Below, piece by piece: positions 17,100 to 27,522 of a stretch of DNA of 64,000 nucleotides. The notes under the pieces are model-generated. The model had not been told where the DNA came from, made no database searches, and was given only the letters and a program-made list of their open reading frames with translations. The translations under genes were made by a program, and so were the position numbers. Numbering within the stretch: position 1 is the first letter of the stretch; each line of letters starts with the position of its first letter. Source of the DNA: Maritimibacter harenae (GTDB lineage: Bacteria; Pseudomonadota; Alphaproteobacteria; Rhodobacterales; Rhodobacteraceae); assembly GCF_009882975.1 (NCBI RefSeq), contig NZ_WTUX01000011.1, positions 124,001 through 188,000 of the forward strand. Reading direction: 5' to 3'.

Positions 17100-17864
17100 A
17101 TGCCTATTGTTTCGATTTCAGATTCATCTCCCACCACGCCACGCCCCGTGATCGCCATCGGCTCGAGCGGGGCCGAGCTCTTCGACTACATCTTCGGAGA
17201 CAACCCCGACTACCATCCGGTCTGGGCTGGAGGGTGGAGCGCGCGGGGGCTTCGCCACGAGGACCATGACGGCTACCTTGCGATGGCCACGCGGACCTTG
17301 CCGCGCAATGCCACCGTGTTTCTCACCTTCGGCGGCGTGGATGCCTACTTCATCGCGCGCCATTTCCGCCGCGGATTTCGCCTCATGCGCGACGAACGCA
17401 TCATCCGGCCCGCCGTGGCCGGATTGCGCAATGCGCGCCGGGTTCTGGAACAGCAGGGGTTTCGCCGGATACACGTGGTTTTCGTGGGACCTCTTCCGAA
17501 GCTGCCTGCCTCGTACTGGTCGCGGTTTTCCGATGCGCCCCAGCTTCCCGACCAGGAGATGGGACGCCTCTACCATGCCCTCGTGAAACGGACGGCGCGC
17601 CACATGCCGGTGATCGACGTGTTCGAAGAGCTGAGCGACATCGCGAACGGGGACTACACCCTGAGGCCGCAATACACGCCAGCGCGGCCCGATCACCACC
17701 CGGATTACGTAAAGGTGCAGGACATCTACTGGAACCACCTGTGCAGGCTCCCGGGTATCCTGCCGCGTCGTGATCCGCCCCATACGGCGCTCTATCCGCA
17801 TGTACCCGCCGGCATCGGCAAGCTGAAAGAGGCAGGTCAGGTGCGCCCGCGCACCTGCCGGTAA
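17100..17864 (+). CDS. Unknown protein, tandem paralogue B (SGNH-hydrolase-like motifs)
   Basis: A 254-residue paralogue of the gene 110 bp upstream, with the same core (VIAIGSS at 17-23, FGGVDAYF at 77-84, PDHHPDY near 198-204) and the same C-terminal LKEAGQVRPRTCR. Only the first 15 residues differ completely. The DNA of the last 110 bp is still very similar in both genes but differs at many third positions, so the duplication is not recent. The 109-bp gap may hold its own promoter. ftsW follows after 111 bp. Function is unknown; a hydrolase or transferase acting on cell-surface material would fit the neighbourhood but is not shown. Confidence 0.75.
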   Translation: MPIVSISDSSPTTPRPVIAIGSSGAELFDYIFGDNPDYHPVWAGGWSARGLRHEDHDGYLAMATRTLPRNATVFLTFGGVDAYFIARHFRRGFRLMRDERIIRPAVAGLRNARRVLEQQGFRRIHVVFVGPLPKLPASYWSRFSDAPQLPDQEMGRLYHALVKRTARHMPVIDVFEELSDIANGDYTLRPQYTPARPDHHPDYVKVQDIYWNHLCRLPGILPRRDPPHTALYPHVPAGIGKLKEAGQVRPRTCR

Positions 17865-17975
17865 TCCGCGTCGGCCCGTGACGTGATCGCACCTTCTCAG
17901 GGCGAGCGTTTCGCGTTAGAGTGAGCGCAGACCCGGACAAACCGGGCGTTTTGAGGCAGTATCGGGCGGTTTCTC

Positions 17976-19142
17976 ATGACCGAAATGGTTTATGGCGCGG
18001 CGCCGCGGCAGGCGAAGGATCCGATCCTTCCCCGCTGGTGGCGCACGATCGACAAGTGGTCGGTTTCCTGCATCCTTTTGCTCTTCGCGATCGGCATCCT
18101 CCTGGGGCTGGCGGCCTCGCCGCCGCTGGCGCAGCGCAACGGGCTCGAGCCGTTCTACTACGTGGAGCGGCAGGTCATGTTCGGGGTGGTGGCCTTCATC
18201 GCCATGTTCGCCACGACGATGATGTCGCCGGTGATGGTGCGTCGCCTTGCGGTGCTGGGCTTCATCGGCGCCTTCGTGGCGATCGCGCTTCTGCCCGCAT
18301 TGGGCACGGACTTCGGCAAGGGGGCGGTGCGGTGGTATTCGCTCGGCTTCGCCTCGTTCCAGCCCTCCGAGTTCATGAAGCCCTTCTACGTGGTGATGGT
18401 CGCCTGGCTGATGGCGGCGAGCCAGGAGATCCAAGGCCCGCCGGGCAAGTCGATGTCGCTGATCCTCACGCTGGTGCTGGTGGGCTTTCTCGCCGTGCAG
18501 CCCGATTTCGGGCAATCCGCGCTGATCCTCTTCGCCTGGGGCGTGATGTATTTCCTCGCGGGCGCACCCTACATCCTGATCGTGGGGGCGGCGGCGGTGG
18601 TCGTGGCTTCGGGTTTCGCCTTCTACCAGAACTCCGAGCACTTCGCGCGCCGCATCGACGGCTTCCTGAACCCGCAGGTCGACCCCAACACGCAGCTGGG
18701 CTTCGCCACCAACGCGATCCGCGAGGGCGGGTTCTTCGGCGTCGGCGTGGGCGAGGGTCAGGTGAAGTGGTCGCTGCCCGACGCGCATACCGATTTCATC
18801 ATCGCGGTCGCGGCCGAGGAATACGGCCTCATCCTCGTCCTCCTGATCATCGCGCTCTACGCAACCGTCGTCGTGCGCTCGTTCCTCCGCCTCATCAACG
18901 AGCGTGACCCGTTCATCCGGCTCGCCGGCACGGGGCTTGCGGCCATGTTCGGCGTGCAAGCGCTCATCAACATGGGCGTGGCGGTGCGCCTCTTGCCCGC
19001 CAAGGGGATGACGCTACCTTTCGTGAGCTACGGGGGCTCGTCGCTGATCGCGACCGGCATCGCGGCGGGGATGCTGATCGCGTTCACCCGCTACCGGCCC
19101 CAGGGACGGATCGAGGACTTCCTCAGAGCAAGAGGCCATTGA
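17976..19142 (+). CDS. ftsW: Septal peptidoglycan glycosyltransferase FtsW (SEDS family)
   Basis: FtsW polymerises lipid II at the septum as partner of FtsI. The 388-residue protein has ten transmembrane segments. SEDS motifs are present: [35 protein letters not shown], the extracellular loop region before [13 protein letters not shown], and [19 protein letters not shown]. The stop overlaps the murG start by one base. Confidence 0.97.
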   Translation: MTEMVYGAAPRQAKDPILPRWWRTIDKWSVSCILLLFAIGILLGLAASPPLAQRNGLEPFYYVERQVMFGVVAFIAMFATTMMSPVMVRRLAVLGFIGAFVAIALLPALGTDFGKGAVRWYSLGFASFQPSEFMKPFYVVMVAWLMAASQEIQGPPGKSMSLILTLVLVGFLAVQPDFGQSALILFAWGVMYFLAGAPYILIVGAAAVVVASGFAFYQNSEHFARRIDGFLNPQVDPNTQLGFATNAIREGGFFGVGVGEGQVKWSLPDAHTDFIIAVAAEEYGLILVLLIIALYATVVVRSFLRLINERDPFIRLAGTGLAAMFGVQALINMGVAVRLLPAKGMTLPFVSYGGSSLIATGIAAGMLIAFTRYRPQGRIEDFLRARGH

Positions 19143-20251
19143 TGACGAACGAGGCACCGCTCGCGGTGATCGCGGCGGGCGGCACCGGGGGCCACATGTT
19201 CCCGGCGCAGGCGCTTGCCGAAACCCTTCTGGCACGCGGCTGGCGCGTGAAGCTGTCGACGGATGCGCGCGGCGCGCGCTACGCGGGCGGCTTCCCGAAC
19301 GCCGTCGAGATCGAACAGCGCGCCTCGGCGACCTTCGCGCGAGGCGGACCGCTGGCCAGGGCGGTGGTCCCGTTCCGGGTGCTTGGCGGCGTGATCGGTG
19401 CGACGCTTCGGATGCTGGGCGACCGGCCGAAGGCCGTGGTTGGTTTCGGCGGCTACCCGTCGATCCCGGCGCTCACGGCGGCCACGCTCCTGCGCATCCC
19501 GCGCATGATCCATGAACAGAACGGCGTGCTGGGCACGGTGAACAAGCTCTTCGCCAAGCGCGTGACCGCGCTGGCCTGCGGCACCTGGCCCACGCGGCCG
19601 ATCCCGGAGGGGGTGCAGGCGCTTCACGTCGGCAATCCCGTGCGTGGTGCGGTACTCGAACGGGCCGGGGCGGCATACATCCCGCCGGGCGACTACCCGA
19701 TGAACGTGCTGGTGATCGGCGGGTCGCAGGGCGCGCGTGCGCTGTCCGACAACGTGCCCCCGGCGCTCGCCGCGCTGCCCGACGGGCTGCGCCGCCACAT
19801 CACGGTCGCGCACCAGGCGCGCGACGAGGATGGCGAGCGGGTGCGCGCCTTCTACGACGAACACGGTATCCGTGCCGAGGTGGAGCCGTTCTTCAGCGAC
19901 GTGCCGCGCCGCATGGCCGAGGCGCAGCTGGTGATCAGCCGCTCGGGCGCCTCGTCGGTCGCGGATCTCTCGGTCGTGGGACGCCCTGCGATCCTGATCC
20001 CGTACCCCTACGCCACCGCCGACCACCAGGCCGCGAACGCGCAGGCGCTGGTCGACGCGGGCGGGGCGATCCGCATCCCGGAGCGCCAGCTGAATCCCGC
20101 CATGCTGGCCGAACACGTCGCCAGCGTGCTGGACAATCCGGACGGCGCCCTGCAGATGGCCCGCGCCAGCCTGTCGACGGGCAAGCCCGAGGCGGCGCAG
20201 ACACTGGCCGACATGGTCGAGGCGCTGGCCTACGGTCACACGCTGGCCTGA
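19142..20251 (+). CDS. murG: Undecaprenyl-PP-MurNAc-pentapeptide N-acetylglucosaminyltransferase MurG
   Basis: MurG adds GlcNAc to lipid I to make lipid II on the inner face of the membrane. The 369-residue GT28 enzyme has the N-domain glycine loop [16 protein letters not shown] (about 11-26) and [29 protein letters not shown] and [11 protein letters not shown] follow, and the UDP-GlcNAc site region [29 protein letters not shown] completes the set. ATG 19142 is used (TTG 19139 is upstream). A 30-bp gap leads to murC. Confidence 0.97.
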   Translation: MTNEAPLAVIAAGGTGGHMFPAQALAETLLARGWRVKLSTDARGARYAGGFPNAVEIEQRASATFARGGPLARAVVPFRVLGGVIGATLRMLGDRPKAVVGFGGYPSIPALTAATLLRIPRMIHEQNGVLGTVNKLFAKRVTALACGTWPTRPIPEGVQALHVGNPVRGAVLERAGAAYIPPGDYPMNVLVIGGSQGARALSDNVPPALAALPDGLRRHITVAHQARDEDGERVRAFYDEHGIRAEVEPFFSDVPRRMAEAQLVISRSGASSVADLSVVGRPAILIPYPYATADHQAANAQALVDAGGAIRIPERQLNPAMLAEHVASVLDNPDGALQMARASLSTGKPEAAQTLADMVEALAYGHTLA

Positions 20252-20281
20252 CGACGACACGCAAGAACAAAGGGACAGGCG

Positions 20282-21676
20282 ATGAACGCAGCGGCGACGA
20301 AACTCCCCACCGAAATGGGGGCGATCCACTTCGTGGGGATCGGCGGCATCGGCATGTCGGGGATCGCCGAGGTGCTTCTCAACCACGGCTATCGGGTGCA
20401 GGGCTCCGACCTGAAGACCTCGCCGATCACCCAGCGGCTTGCGGGGCTGGGTGCCGAGATCTTCATCGGCCAGACGGCCGAGAACCTCGAGAGCGCGGAG
20501 GTCGTTGTGATCTCGTCCGCGATCAAGCCCGGCAACCCCGAGCTCGACGCCGCGCGCGCCCGCGGTCTGCCGGTAGTGCGCCGCGCCGAGATGCTGGCCG
20601 AGCTCATGCGGCTGAAGTCGAACATCGCCGTGGCCGGCACGCACGGCAAGACGACGACCACCACGCTGGTCGCCGAGCTTCTCGTCTCCGGCGGGATCGA
20701 CCCGACCGTGATCAACGGCGGCATCATCCACGCCTACGGCTCGAACGCCCGCATGGGTCAGGGCGAATGGATGGTGGTCGAAGCCGACGAAAGCGACGGC
20801 ACCTTCAACCGCCTGCCCGCGACCGTGGCGATCGTGACCAACATCGACCCCGAGCACATGGACCACTGGGGCACCGAAGAAGCGCTGCACCAGGGGTTCT
20901 ACGACTTCGTGTCGAACATCCCCTTCTACGGCCTCGCGGTCTGCTGCACCGACGACCCGGACGTGCAGACGCTGGTGGGCAAGATCACCGACCGTCGCGT
21001 GATGACCTTCGGTTTCAACGCCCAGGCCGACGTGCGCGCGGTGAACCTGCACTACGACGCGGGCGTCGCGCATTTCGACATCGTGCTTCCCGACACCCGG
21101 ATCGAGGGCTGCACGCTGCCCATGCCGGGCGACCACAACGTGTCCAACGCGCTGGCCGCCGTGGCGGTGGCCCGCCACCTGGGCATGAAGGGGGCCGAGA
21201 TCCGCGACGCGCTCGCCGCCTTCGGGGGCGTGAACCGCCGCTTCACCCGCGTGGGGCTGTGGAACGGCGTGCCGATCATCGACGATTACGGCCACCACCC
21301 GGTCGAGATCGCGGCGGTACTCAAGGCCGCGCGCCAGGCGGTTAAGGGCCGGGTGATCGCGGTGCACCAGCCGCACCGCTACACGCGTCTGCATACGTTG
21401 TTCGAAGATTTCTGCACCTGTTTCAACGAGGCCGACGTCGTGGGCATCGCCGATGTCTATGCCGCAGGCGAGGACCCGATCCCGGGTGCGACGCGCGACG
21501 ACCTGGTCGCCGGTCTCACCAACCACGGCCACCGGCACGCCCACGCGATCGGCACGCAGTCCGACCTCGTGGACCTCGTGAAGGCCGAGGCGCGGGAGGG
21601 CGACATCGTCGTCTGCCTGGGGGCCGGCACGATCTCGACCTGGGCGCGCGAGCTCGAGGAAAAACTCAACGCCTGA
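20282..21676 (+). CDS. murC: UDP-N-acetylmuramate:L-alanine ligase MurC
   Basis: MurC adds the first stem-peptide residue, L-alanine. The 464-residue protein has the N-terminal loop [19 protein letters not shown] motif [18 protein letters not shown] near 118-135, EADESDGTF, and C-terminal [11 protein letters not shown] and [15 protein letters not shown] at 20273-20279 is a weak ribosome site. After murC the usual murC-DUF2484-murB order is broken by three unrelated genes. Confidence 0.97.
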   Translation: MNAAATKLPTEMGAIHFVGIGGIGMSGIAEVLLNHGYRVQGSDLKTSPITQRLAGLGAEIFIGQTAENLESAEVVVISSAIKPGNPELDAARARGLPVVRRAEMLAELMRLKSNIAVAGTHGKTTTTTLVAELLVSGGIDPTVINGGIIHAYGSNARMGQGEWMVVEADESDGTFNRLPATVAIVTNIDPEHMDHWGTEEALHQGFYDFVSNIPFYGLAVCCTDDPDVQTLVGKITDRRVMTFGFNAQADVRAVNLHYDAGVAHFDIVLPDTRIEGCTLPMPGDHNVSNALAAVAVARHLGMKGAEIRDALAAFGGVNRRFTRVGLWNGVPIIDDYGHHPVEIAAVLKAARQAVKGRVIAVHQPHRYTRLHTLFEDFCTCFNEADVVGIADVYAAGEDPIPGATRDDLVAGLTNHGHRHAHAIGTQSDLVDLVKAEAREGDIVVCLGAGTISTWARELEEKLNA

Positions 21677-21753
21677 TAGGCACACGGGTTGATCCGGGCG
21701 GCAGGGGGCATAGGTCGGTGATGGTAAAGTCACCAGTGAACCCGGAGGCCCCC

Positions 21754-22593
21754 ATGCCCGACGCCCCCCATCTCGTCCCGACCACCATGCTCAACAACGG
21801 CGTGGCGATGCCCCGGCTGGGTCTCGGCACCTGGCCGATGACGGATGACGAGGCCGCGCGTGCCGTCGCCTCAGCCCTGAAGCTGGGCTACCGGCTGGTG
21901 GACACGGCCGAGAACTACGGCAACGAGGTCGGCGTGGGCGAGGGGATCAAGGCCTCCGGCGTGCCGCGCGACCAGCTTTTCGTCACGACGAAGTTCAACA
22001 AGGACTGGCACAGCGTGGACGGGGCGCGCAAAGCCTGCGAAGCCAGCCTGAAGCGGCTGGGGCTCGATTACATCGACCTTCTGCTCATCCACTGGCCGAA
22101 CCCGGACCAGGGCACCTATGTCGAGGCTTTCGACGGCATCACCCGGCTGGTCGAGGCGGGGCTCGTGCGCGCGGCCGGCGTGTCGAACTTCAAGCCGCAC
22201 CACATGGCCGACCTCCTTGAGGCGGGGTTCACCCCGGCGGTGAACCAGATCCAGCTCGATCCTTACCACCTGCGCCCTGAAGAAGTGGCGCTGCACCGGG
22301 AGCACGGCATCCTGACCGAGGCGTGGAGCCCGATCGGGCGCGGGGGCGACCTGCTGTCCGAACCGGCCATCACGGCCGCCGCCGTGGCGCACGGCAAGAC
22401 ACCGGCGCAGGTCGTGCTGCGCTGGCACGTGCAATCGGGCCATGTCCCGGTGCCGAAATCCTCCGACCCGACCCGGCAGGCCGAGAACCTCGATGTGTTC
22501 GATTTCGAACTCACCGCGGCCGAAATGCGGGCGCTGGACGCGCTGGATCGCCCAGATCCGGACGCGCTCGACGCCGATACTTTCGGACATTGA
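21754..22593 (+). CDS. Aldo/keto reductase (AKR superfamily)
   Basis: An NADPH-dependent carbonyl reductase of the 2,5-diketogluconate reductase type. From ATG 21754 (279 residues) the catalytic tetrad is D50, Y55, K80 and H113. The cofactor site PVPKSSDPTRQAENLDVF is near the C-terminus. GGAGG at 21744-21748 supports this start over ATG 21721 further up. It lies between murC and murB but has no evident link to wall synthesis. Substrate unknown. Confidence 0.9.
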   Translation: MPDAPHLVPTTMLNNGVAMPRLGLGTWPMTDDEAARAVASALKLGYRLVDTAENYGNEVGVGEGIKASGVPRDQLFVTTKFNKDWHSVDGARKACEASLKRLGLDYIDLLLIHWPNPDQGTYVEAFDGITRLVEAGLVRAAGVSNFKPHHMADLLEAGFTPAVNQIQLDPYHLRPEEVALHREHGILTEAWSPIGRGGDLLSEPAITAAAVAHGKTPAQVVLRWHVQSGHVPVPKSSDPTRQAENLDVFDFELTAAEMRALDALDRPDPDALDADTFGH

Positions 22594-22662
22594 GCGGGGA
22601 ACCCCGCCCTTGACCTCACGCCGAGAAGGGCGGACGCTGTGCGCCACATCAGGGAGGATGTC

Positions 22663-23112
22663 ATGTTAACCGAGGCCATGCCCCGCGTGCGCGACCTGTC
22701 TCGTTACGATTTTCCCGACCTGCACGCGCTTCTCAGCCACCTGAGCGAGCATCCCGTGCCGGACGGGGCCGAGGGCGAGGCGATCCTCTACGAGATCCTC
22801 GCCATGCCGGGCACATCGCTTTTCGGGGCCGAGTGCGAGGGCAAGATCGTGTCGACCGCGATGCTGTCGATCCTGCCCAACCTGACCTGGGGCGGCCGGC
22901 CGCTTGCGCGGATCGAGAACGTCGTGACCCTGCCCGAATACCGTGGCAGGGGCTTTGCCGCCGCCGTGATGCACAGCGCCATAGAGCGCGCGAAGTCGAA
23001 GAACTGCGCGGATATTTCGCTGCTCTCGCCCAAGTCGCTGAACGCGGAAGGCTTCTACCGCAAGCTGGGCTTTCAGGACGATACGATCGGGCTGCACCTG
23101 TCCATCGGCTGA
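22663..23112 (+). CDS. GNAT-family N-acetyltransferase
   Basis: A 149-residue acyl-CoA-dependent acetyltransferase. The acetyl-CoA binding motif is YRGRGFAAAVM after the strand ARIENVVTLP, and the C-terminal LNAEGFYRKLGFQDD is typical of GNAT domains. AGGGAGG at 22651-22657 sets the start at ATG 22663; its AGGGAGGA is the complement of the CcsR loop part UCCUCCCU. Acceptor substrate unknown. Confidence 0.88.
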   Translation: MLTEAMPRVRDLSRYDFPDLHALLSHLSEHPVPDGAEGEAILYEILAMPGTSLFGAECEGKIVSTAMLSILPNLTWGGRPLARIENVVTLPEYRGRGFAAAVMHSAIERAKSKNCADISLLSPKSLNAEGFYRKLGFQDDTIGLHLSIG

Positions 23113-23161
23113 CCTTGTCCGGCGCCCACCCGCGCGCCATGCTGCGCGGGAAAGGGCGATT

Positions 23162-24352
23162 ATGGGTGAAACACTACCGAAACGGCTGGGAACCGGGCTG
23201 CTCACCGCCTACGGCGTTGGCATCATGGTGGGCGCGGGTATCTACGTGCTCGTGGGCTATGCCGCCGGTGCGGCAGGGGTCTGGGCGCCGCTCGCGTTCC
23301 TGCTGTCCGGGCTTGTCGCGTTCCCCACGGCGCTCTCCTTCGCCGAACTGAGCGCCCGCATCCCCGAGGCCGCGGGCGACAGCGCCTATGTCGAGGTCGG
23401 GCTGAACCGCCACGCCCTGGCGGTGCTGGTCGGCTTCGTCAACATCGCCGCGGGCGTGATCGGTGGTGCCGCGGTTCTGCGCGGGGGTGTCGGCTACCTC
23501 GGCGCGCTGGTGGCCGTGGACCCGGGGCTCGCCATGATCGGGCTCGGCGTGGTCCTGGCCGGCATCGCCTTGATCGGCGCGGTCGAGAGCCTCGCCTTCG
23601 TGGCGATTTTGACCGCGATCGAGGTGGGCGGGCTGCTGCTGGTCGTCTGGGCCGGGTTCAGCGCGCCGCCCAGTCCGGACTGGGTCCAGCCCGCCGAATT
23701 TCACCTCCCCGGGGTCGTGGGCGCGACGATCTTCGCCTTTTTCGCCTTCCTCGGGTTCGACGATCTCGTGAACATGGCCGAAGAGGCACGCCATCCCGCC
23801 CGGCAGATGCCGCGCGCGATCCTGTGGTCGCTGGCGATGACCGCGGGCCTCTACGCGCTGGTGTCGCTCGCTGCCGTGCGTGCCGTGCCGTTGGCCGAAC
23901 TCGGCGTCTCCGAGCGCCCGCTCGTGCTCGTGTGGTCGGCCGCCACCGGCGGGGCAGGGGCGTTCCTGTCGGCCATCGCCGTGGCCGCCGCGCTCAACGG
24001 CGTGCTGGCACAGATGGTCATGTCGGCCCGCGTGCTCTTCGGGCTGGGCCGCCGCTCGCCCTGGCTCGGGCCCTTCCATCACGCGCATCCGCGTTTCGGC
24101 ACGCCGGTCCTGGCCACGATCCTCGTCGCGGCGTTCACCATCGCCGCCGCTCTCGCCCTGCCGGTGGTGGTGCTGGCCGAATACACGACGCTGGCGCTGC
24201 TCGTGGTCTTCACCATCGTCAACGCCGCCCTCATCGGGGTGAAGCGCAAGCACCCCGGCGGACCGTTCCGGGTGCCTGCGCTCATGCCCTGGCTGGGCAT
24301 CGTCGGGTCGCTGGGCCTGCTCGCCGCGAACCTCGTGACACTCTATGGTTGA
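23162..24352 (+). CDS. APC-family amino acid/amine permease
   Basis: A 396-residue inner-membrane transporter with about 12 helices. The first helix carries the APC hallmark GVGIMVGAGIYVLVG. The helix 6 region reads FAFFAFLGFDDLVNMAEEARHPARQMPRAI, also typical of APC carriers. It probably imports or exchanges an amino acid or amine. It sits between the GNAT gene and the DUF2484 gene inside the dcw cluster, and no wall-related role is visible. Confidence 0.88.
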   Translation: MGETLPKRLGTGLLTAYGVGIMVGAGIYVLVGYAAGAAGVWAPLAFLLSGLVAFPTALSFAELSARIPEAAGDSAYVEVGLNRHALAVLVGFVNIAAGVIGGAAVLRGGVGYLGALVAVDPGLAMIGLGVVLAGIALIGAVESLAFVAILTAIEVGGLLLVVWAGFSAPPSPDWVQPAEFHLPGVVGATIFAFFAFLGFDDLVNMAEEARHPARQMPRAILWSLAMTAGLYALVSLAAVRAVPLAELGVSERPLVLVWSAATGGAGAFLSAIAVAAALNGVLAQMVMSARVLFGLGRRSPWLGPFHHAHPRFGTPVLATILVAAFTIAAALALPVVVLAEYTTLALLVVFTIVNAALIGVKRKHPGGPFRVPALMPWLGIVGSLGLLAANLVTLYG

Positions 24353-24417
24353 GCGCCCAAATTCCGCCCGGTTTTGGCGGTAGACCATGTTCGGGACGCA
24401 ACGACGGAAATTTCGCC

Positions 24418-24675
24418 ATGCCTACTTCTCTGATCGTCGGCTGCATCTGGGTGCTGGCCGCTTCGCTCATCGCCTTCCTGCCGATCCGCAAGCAGATCGT
24501 GCCGGGTACGATCCTGGGCCTGTCGGCCTTCGCGCTCCTGGGCTGGATCGGCTACCAGAACGGCTGGATCTGGACGGCCGTGGGCGTCTTTGCCTTCGTA
24601 TCGCTGTTTCGCAACGGCTTCCGCGCGATCCCGATGATGATCCGGGGCGAGAAGCTCGACATTCCCGAGCACTGA
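24418..24675 (+). CDS. DUF2484 family small membrane protein
   Basis: An 85-residue protein with three hydrophobic segments (about 4-20, 28-45, 48-64) and the pattern [18 protein letters not shown]-...[11 protein letters not shown]...-LFRNGFR. This matches a small family found next to murB in Rhodobacteraceae. Its role is unknown; the constant position suggests a link to the wall genes. It starts at ATG 24418, 66 bp after the permease stop. Confidence 0.85.
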   Translation: MPTSLIVGCIWVLAASLIAFLPIRKQIVPGTILGLSAFALLGWIGYQNGWIWTAVGVFAFVSLFRNGFRAIPMMIRGEKLDIPEH

Positions 24676-24733
24676 GCCGCCGCCGCGCGCGGCGCACCTT
24701 GCGAAGACCGGCCCCCCGGTCTACCCCGTCTGC

Positions 24734-25663
24734 ATGACGATCACGCTTCCCCCGGTGCGCGGCACCCTGACCGAGAACAAGGAGCTGTCGGGCCTCACGT
24801 GGATGCGCGTGGGCGGACCGGCCGACTGGCTGTTCCTGCCCGCCGATGTCGAGGACCTCGCGGATTTCCTGCGCGACCTGGACCCCTCCGTGCCCGTGTT
24901 TCCGATGGGCGTGGGGTCCAACCTCATCGTGCGGGACGGGGGCATCCGGGGCGTGGTCATCCGGTTGGGACGCGGCTTCAACAGCATCCGGATCGAGGGC
25001 ACCACCGTCACGGCGGGCGCTGCCGCGCTCGATGCGCACGTGGCGCGCAAGGCGGCGGCCGAGGGCGTCGACCTGACCTTCCTGCGCACGATCCCGGGCG
25101 CCATCGGCGGCGCGCTGCGGATGAACGCGGGATGTTACGGCAGCTACGTGGCCGACGTGTTCCGCGAGGCCCGGGCGGTGACGCGGGCAGGGGAGGTGAT
25201 CACGCTTGGCCCCGAGGACATGAACTTCCGCTACCGCCAGAGCGACGTGCCGGACGGCTGCGTGTTGATGGAGGCGGTGTTCGAGGGCACGCCCGGCGAT
25301 CCCGACGCGCTCGCCGCGCAGATGGAGGCCCAGCTCGCCAAGCGCGACGAAACCCAGCCCACCAAGGACCGCACGGCGGGCTCGACCTTCCGCAACCCGG
25401 CCGGGTTCTCCTCGACCGGGCGGGCCGACGACAGCCACGAGCTCAAGGCCTGGAAGGTGATCGACGACGCCGGAATGCGCGGGGCCACGGTGGGGGCGGC
25501 GCAGATGAATCCCAAGCACTCGAATTTCCTGACCAATACCGGGGGCGCCACCGCCCGCGACCTCGAAACACTCGGCGAAGAGGTTCGGAAAAAGGTTTAC
25601 GAAACCAGTGGCCTGACGCTAGAATGGGAAATCATGCGCGTGGGTGAACCCGCGCCGGAATAA
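24734..25663 (+). CDS. murB: UDP-N-acetylenolpyruvoylglucosamine reductase MurB
   Basis: This FAD enzyme reduces UDP-GlcNAc-enolpyruvate to UDP-MurNAc with NADPH. The 309-residue protein has the FAD-binding stretches [13 protein letters not shown] and [18 protein letters not shown]. The proton-donor serine is in [10 protein letters not shown], and [19 protein letters not shown] follows before the C-terminal glutamate region ([10 protein letters not shown]). A 66-bp gap precedes ddl. Confidence 0.97.
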   Translation: MTITLPPVRGTLTENKELSGLTWMRVGGPADWLFLPADVEDLADFLRDLDPSVPVFPMGVGSNLIVRDGGIRGVVIRLGRGFNSIRIEGTTVTAGAAALDAHVARKAAAEGVDLTFLRTIPGAIGGALRMNAGCYGSYVADVFREARAVTRAGEVITLGPEDMNFRYRQSDVPDGCVLMEAVFEGTPGDPDALAAQMEAQLAKRDETQPTKDRTAGSTFRNPAGFSSTGRADDSHELKAWKVIDDAGMRGATVGAAQMNPKHSNFLTNTGGATARDLETLGEEVRKKVYETSGLTLEWEIMRVGEPAPE

Positions 25664-25729
25664 CCACGCGAAACAATCGCGAAAAATCAACGATCACGGC
25701 CGCAAACGGCCGGGCACGAGAGGCAGATT

Positions 25730-26650
25730 TTGGGCAATGCGAGCAGGCATGTCCCCAAGGTCGCGGTACTGATGGGTGGACCTTCCGCTGAACGGGAGGT
25801 TTCGCTTGTCTCAGGGCGTGAATGTGCCGCCGCACTGCGGGGTGAAGGGTACGAGGTGGTCGAGCTGGACGCGGGCCTCGACCTTGCCGCACGCCTGACC
25901 GAGATTTCCCCCGACATCGTCTTCAACGCGCTCCACGGCCGCTGGGGCGAGGATGGCTGCGTGCAGGGGCTCCTGGAATGGATGCGTCTGCCCTACACCC
26001 ATTCCGGCGTGCTGGCCTCCGCGCTCGCGATGGACAAGGAGCGCGCGAAAGAAGCGTTCCGCGTCGCGGGCCTGCCGGTCGCCGAGAGCCTGCTGGCCGA
26101 CAGGGCAGAGATCGAGGCACGCCACGCCATGGCGCCGCCCTACGTGGTGAAGCCCTTCAACGAGGGGTCTTCGGTCGGCGTCTACATCGTCGCCGAAGGC
26201 GCCAACACGCCGCCGAAGCTTGCCGACGACCTGCCCGACACGCTGATGGTCGAGGCCTACGTGCCCGGCCGCGAGCTCACCACGACCGTGATGGGCGACC
26301 GCGCGCTGGGCGTGACCGAGATCATCGCGGACGGCTGGTACGACTACGACGCGAAGTATGCCGAGGGCGGCTCGCGCCACGAGGTGCCCGCGAACATCCC
26401 CGCCGAGATCACCGAGGCCTGCCTCGACATCGCGCGCCGGGCGCATGACGCGTTGGGCTGCCGGGGCGTTTCGCGGTCGGATTTCCGCTGGGACGACAGC
26501 AAGGGCCTCGATGGCCTGATCCTGCTCGAGCAGAACACCCAGCCGGGCATGACGCCCACGTCGCTCGTCCCCGAACAGGCGGCGCTTCAAGGCATCGAGT
26601 TCGGCGCGCTGTGTCGCTGGATGGTGGAGGACGCCTCGTGCAATCGTTGA
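25730..26650 (+). CDS. ddl: D-alanine--D-alanine ligase
   Basis: Ddl joins two D-alanines for MurF. This is a 306-residue ATP-grasp enzyme with [15 protein letters not shown] near the N-terminus, [18 protein letters not shown] at the ATP site and [21 protein letters not shown] at the metal site. No ATG is in frame before VLMGGPS, so TTG 25730 ([17 protein letters not shown]) is the likely start. A rare start codon may hold down expression. It overlaps ftsQ by 13 bases. Confidence 0.95.
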   Translation: MGNASRHVPKVAVLMGGPSAEREVSLVSGRECAAALRGEGYEVVELDAGLDLAARLTEISPDIVFNALHGRWGEDGCVQGLLEWMRLPYTHSGVLASALAMDKERAKEAFRVAGLPVAESLLADRAEIEARHAMAPPYVVKPFNEGSSVGVYIVAEGANTPPKLADDLPDTLMVEAYVPGRELTTTVMGDRALGVTEIIADGWYDYDAKYAEGGSRHEVPANIPAEITEACLDIARRAHDALGCRGVSRSDFRWDDSKGLDGLILLEQNTQPGMTPTSLVPEQAALQGIEFGALCRWMVEDASCNR

Positions 26651-27522
26651 ACGCCAGCCGCACCCCCCGCCGCGATCCGGCCCCCTCACGTTGGGCCTAC
26701 CGCGTCCACCGGATGTGGCTGACGCCGTTCTACCGGGCCATGCTGCGCGTCGGCCTGCCGGTCTTCGTGCTCCTGTTCGTGGCGGGCTGGTACATCTCCA
26801 ACCCGACCAACCGCTACGCGATCGTCGAGAAGGTGGGCGAGATCCGCCGCTCGATCGAGACGCGCCCCGAGTTCACCGTGAAGCTGATGGCGATCGAGGG
26901 GGCCTCGCCGGTCGTCGACCGCGCGATCCGCGACATGGTGCCGGTCGAATTCCCCGCTTCGTCCTTCGATCTCGACCTCGAGGCGATCAAGGCCGAGATC
27001 GCGGCGCTCGACGTGACCGAAAGCGTGTCGCTGCGCATCCGTCCCGGCGGCGTGATGGAAGTGACGATCACCGAGCGCGAGCCGGTCGTCCTGTGGCGCC
27101 GGGCCGGGGGCATCGACCTGCTGGATGACACCGGGCACCGCGTCGCCTCGCTCAAGGCGCGTGCCGACCGGGCCGACCTGCCGCTCATCGTGGGCGAGGG
27201 CGCCTCCGACGCCGTCACCCAGGCACTGGCGCTGATCGATGCGGCCGGTCCCGTCGCGCCGCGCCTGCGCGGGCTCGTGCGCGTCGGCGAACGGCGCTGG
27301 GACCTGGTGCTCGACCGCGACCAGCGCATCATGCTGCCCGAAACCGCGCCCGTCGCCGCGCTCGAGCAGGTGCTCGCGCTCGACGAGGCGCAGGACCTTC
27401 TGGCGCGCGACCTCACCCATATCGACATGCGCAACCCCGCGCGCCCCACGCTGCGCATGACCGAACCCGCGGTCACCGAGCTGAGGCGCATCCGGAGCTA
27501 TGAGAGCGGAGATACACAATGA
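26638..27522 (+). CDS. ftsQ: Cell division protein FtsQ
   Basis: A bitopic protein of the FtsQLB complex that links the Z-ring to septal wall synthesis. From GTG 26638 (GGAGG at 26626-26630) it has 294 residues: an arginine-rich cytoplasmic tail, one membrane helix at about 35-52, a POTRA domain (about 75-150, with [14 protein letters not shown]) and a beta domain. The ATG of ftsA overlaps its stop. It is the usual third member of ddl-ftsQ-ftsA. Confidence 0.94.
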   Translation: MQSLNASRTPRRDPAPSRWAYRVHRMWLTPFYRAMLRVGLPVFVLLFVAGWYISNPTNRYAIVEKVGEIRRSIETRPEFTVKLMAIEGASPVVDRAIRDMVPVEFPASSFDLDLEAIKAEIAALDVTESVSLRIRPGGVMEVTITEREPVVLWRRAGGIDLLDDTGHRVASLKARADRADLPLIVGEGASDAVTQALALIDAAGPVAPRLRGLVRVGERRWDLVLDRDQRIMLPETAPVAALEQVLALDEAQDLLARDLTHIDMRNPARPTLRMTEPAVTELRRIRSYESGDTQ

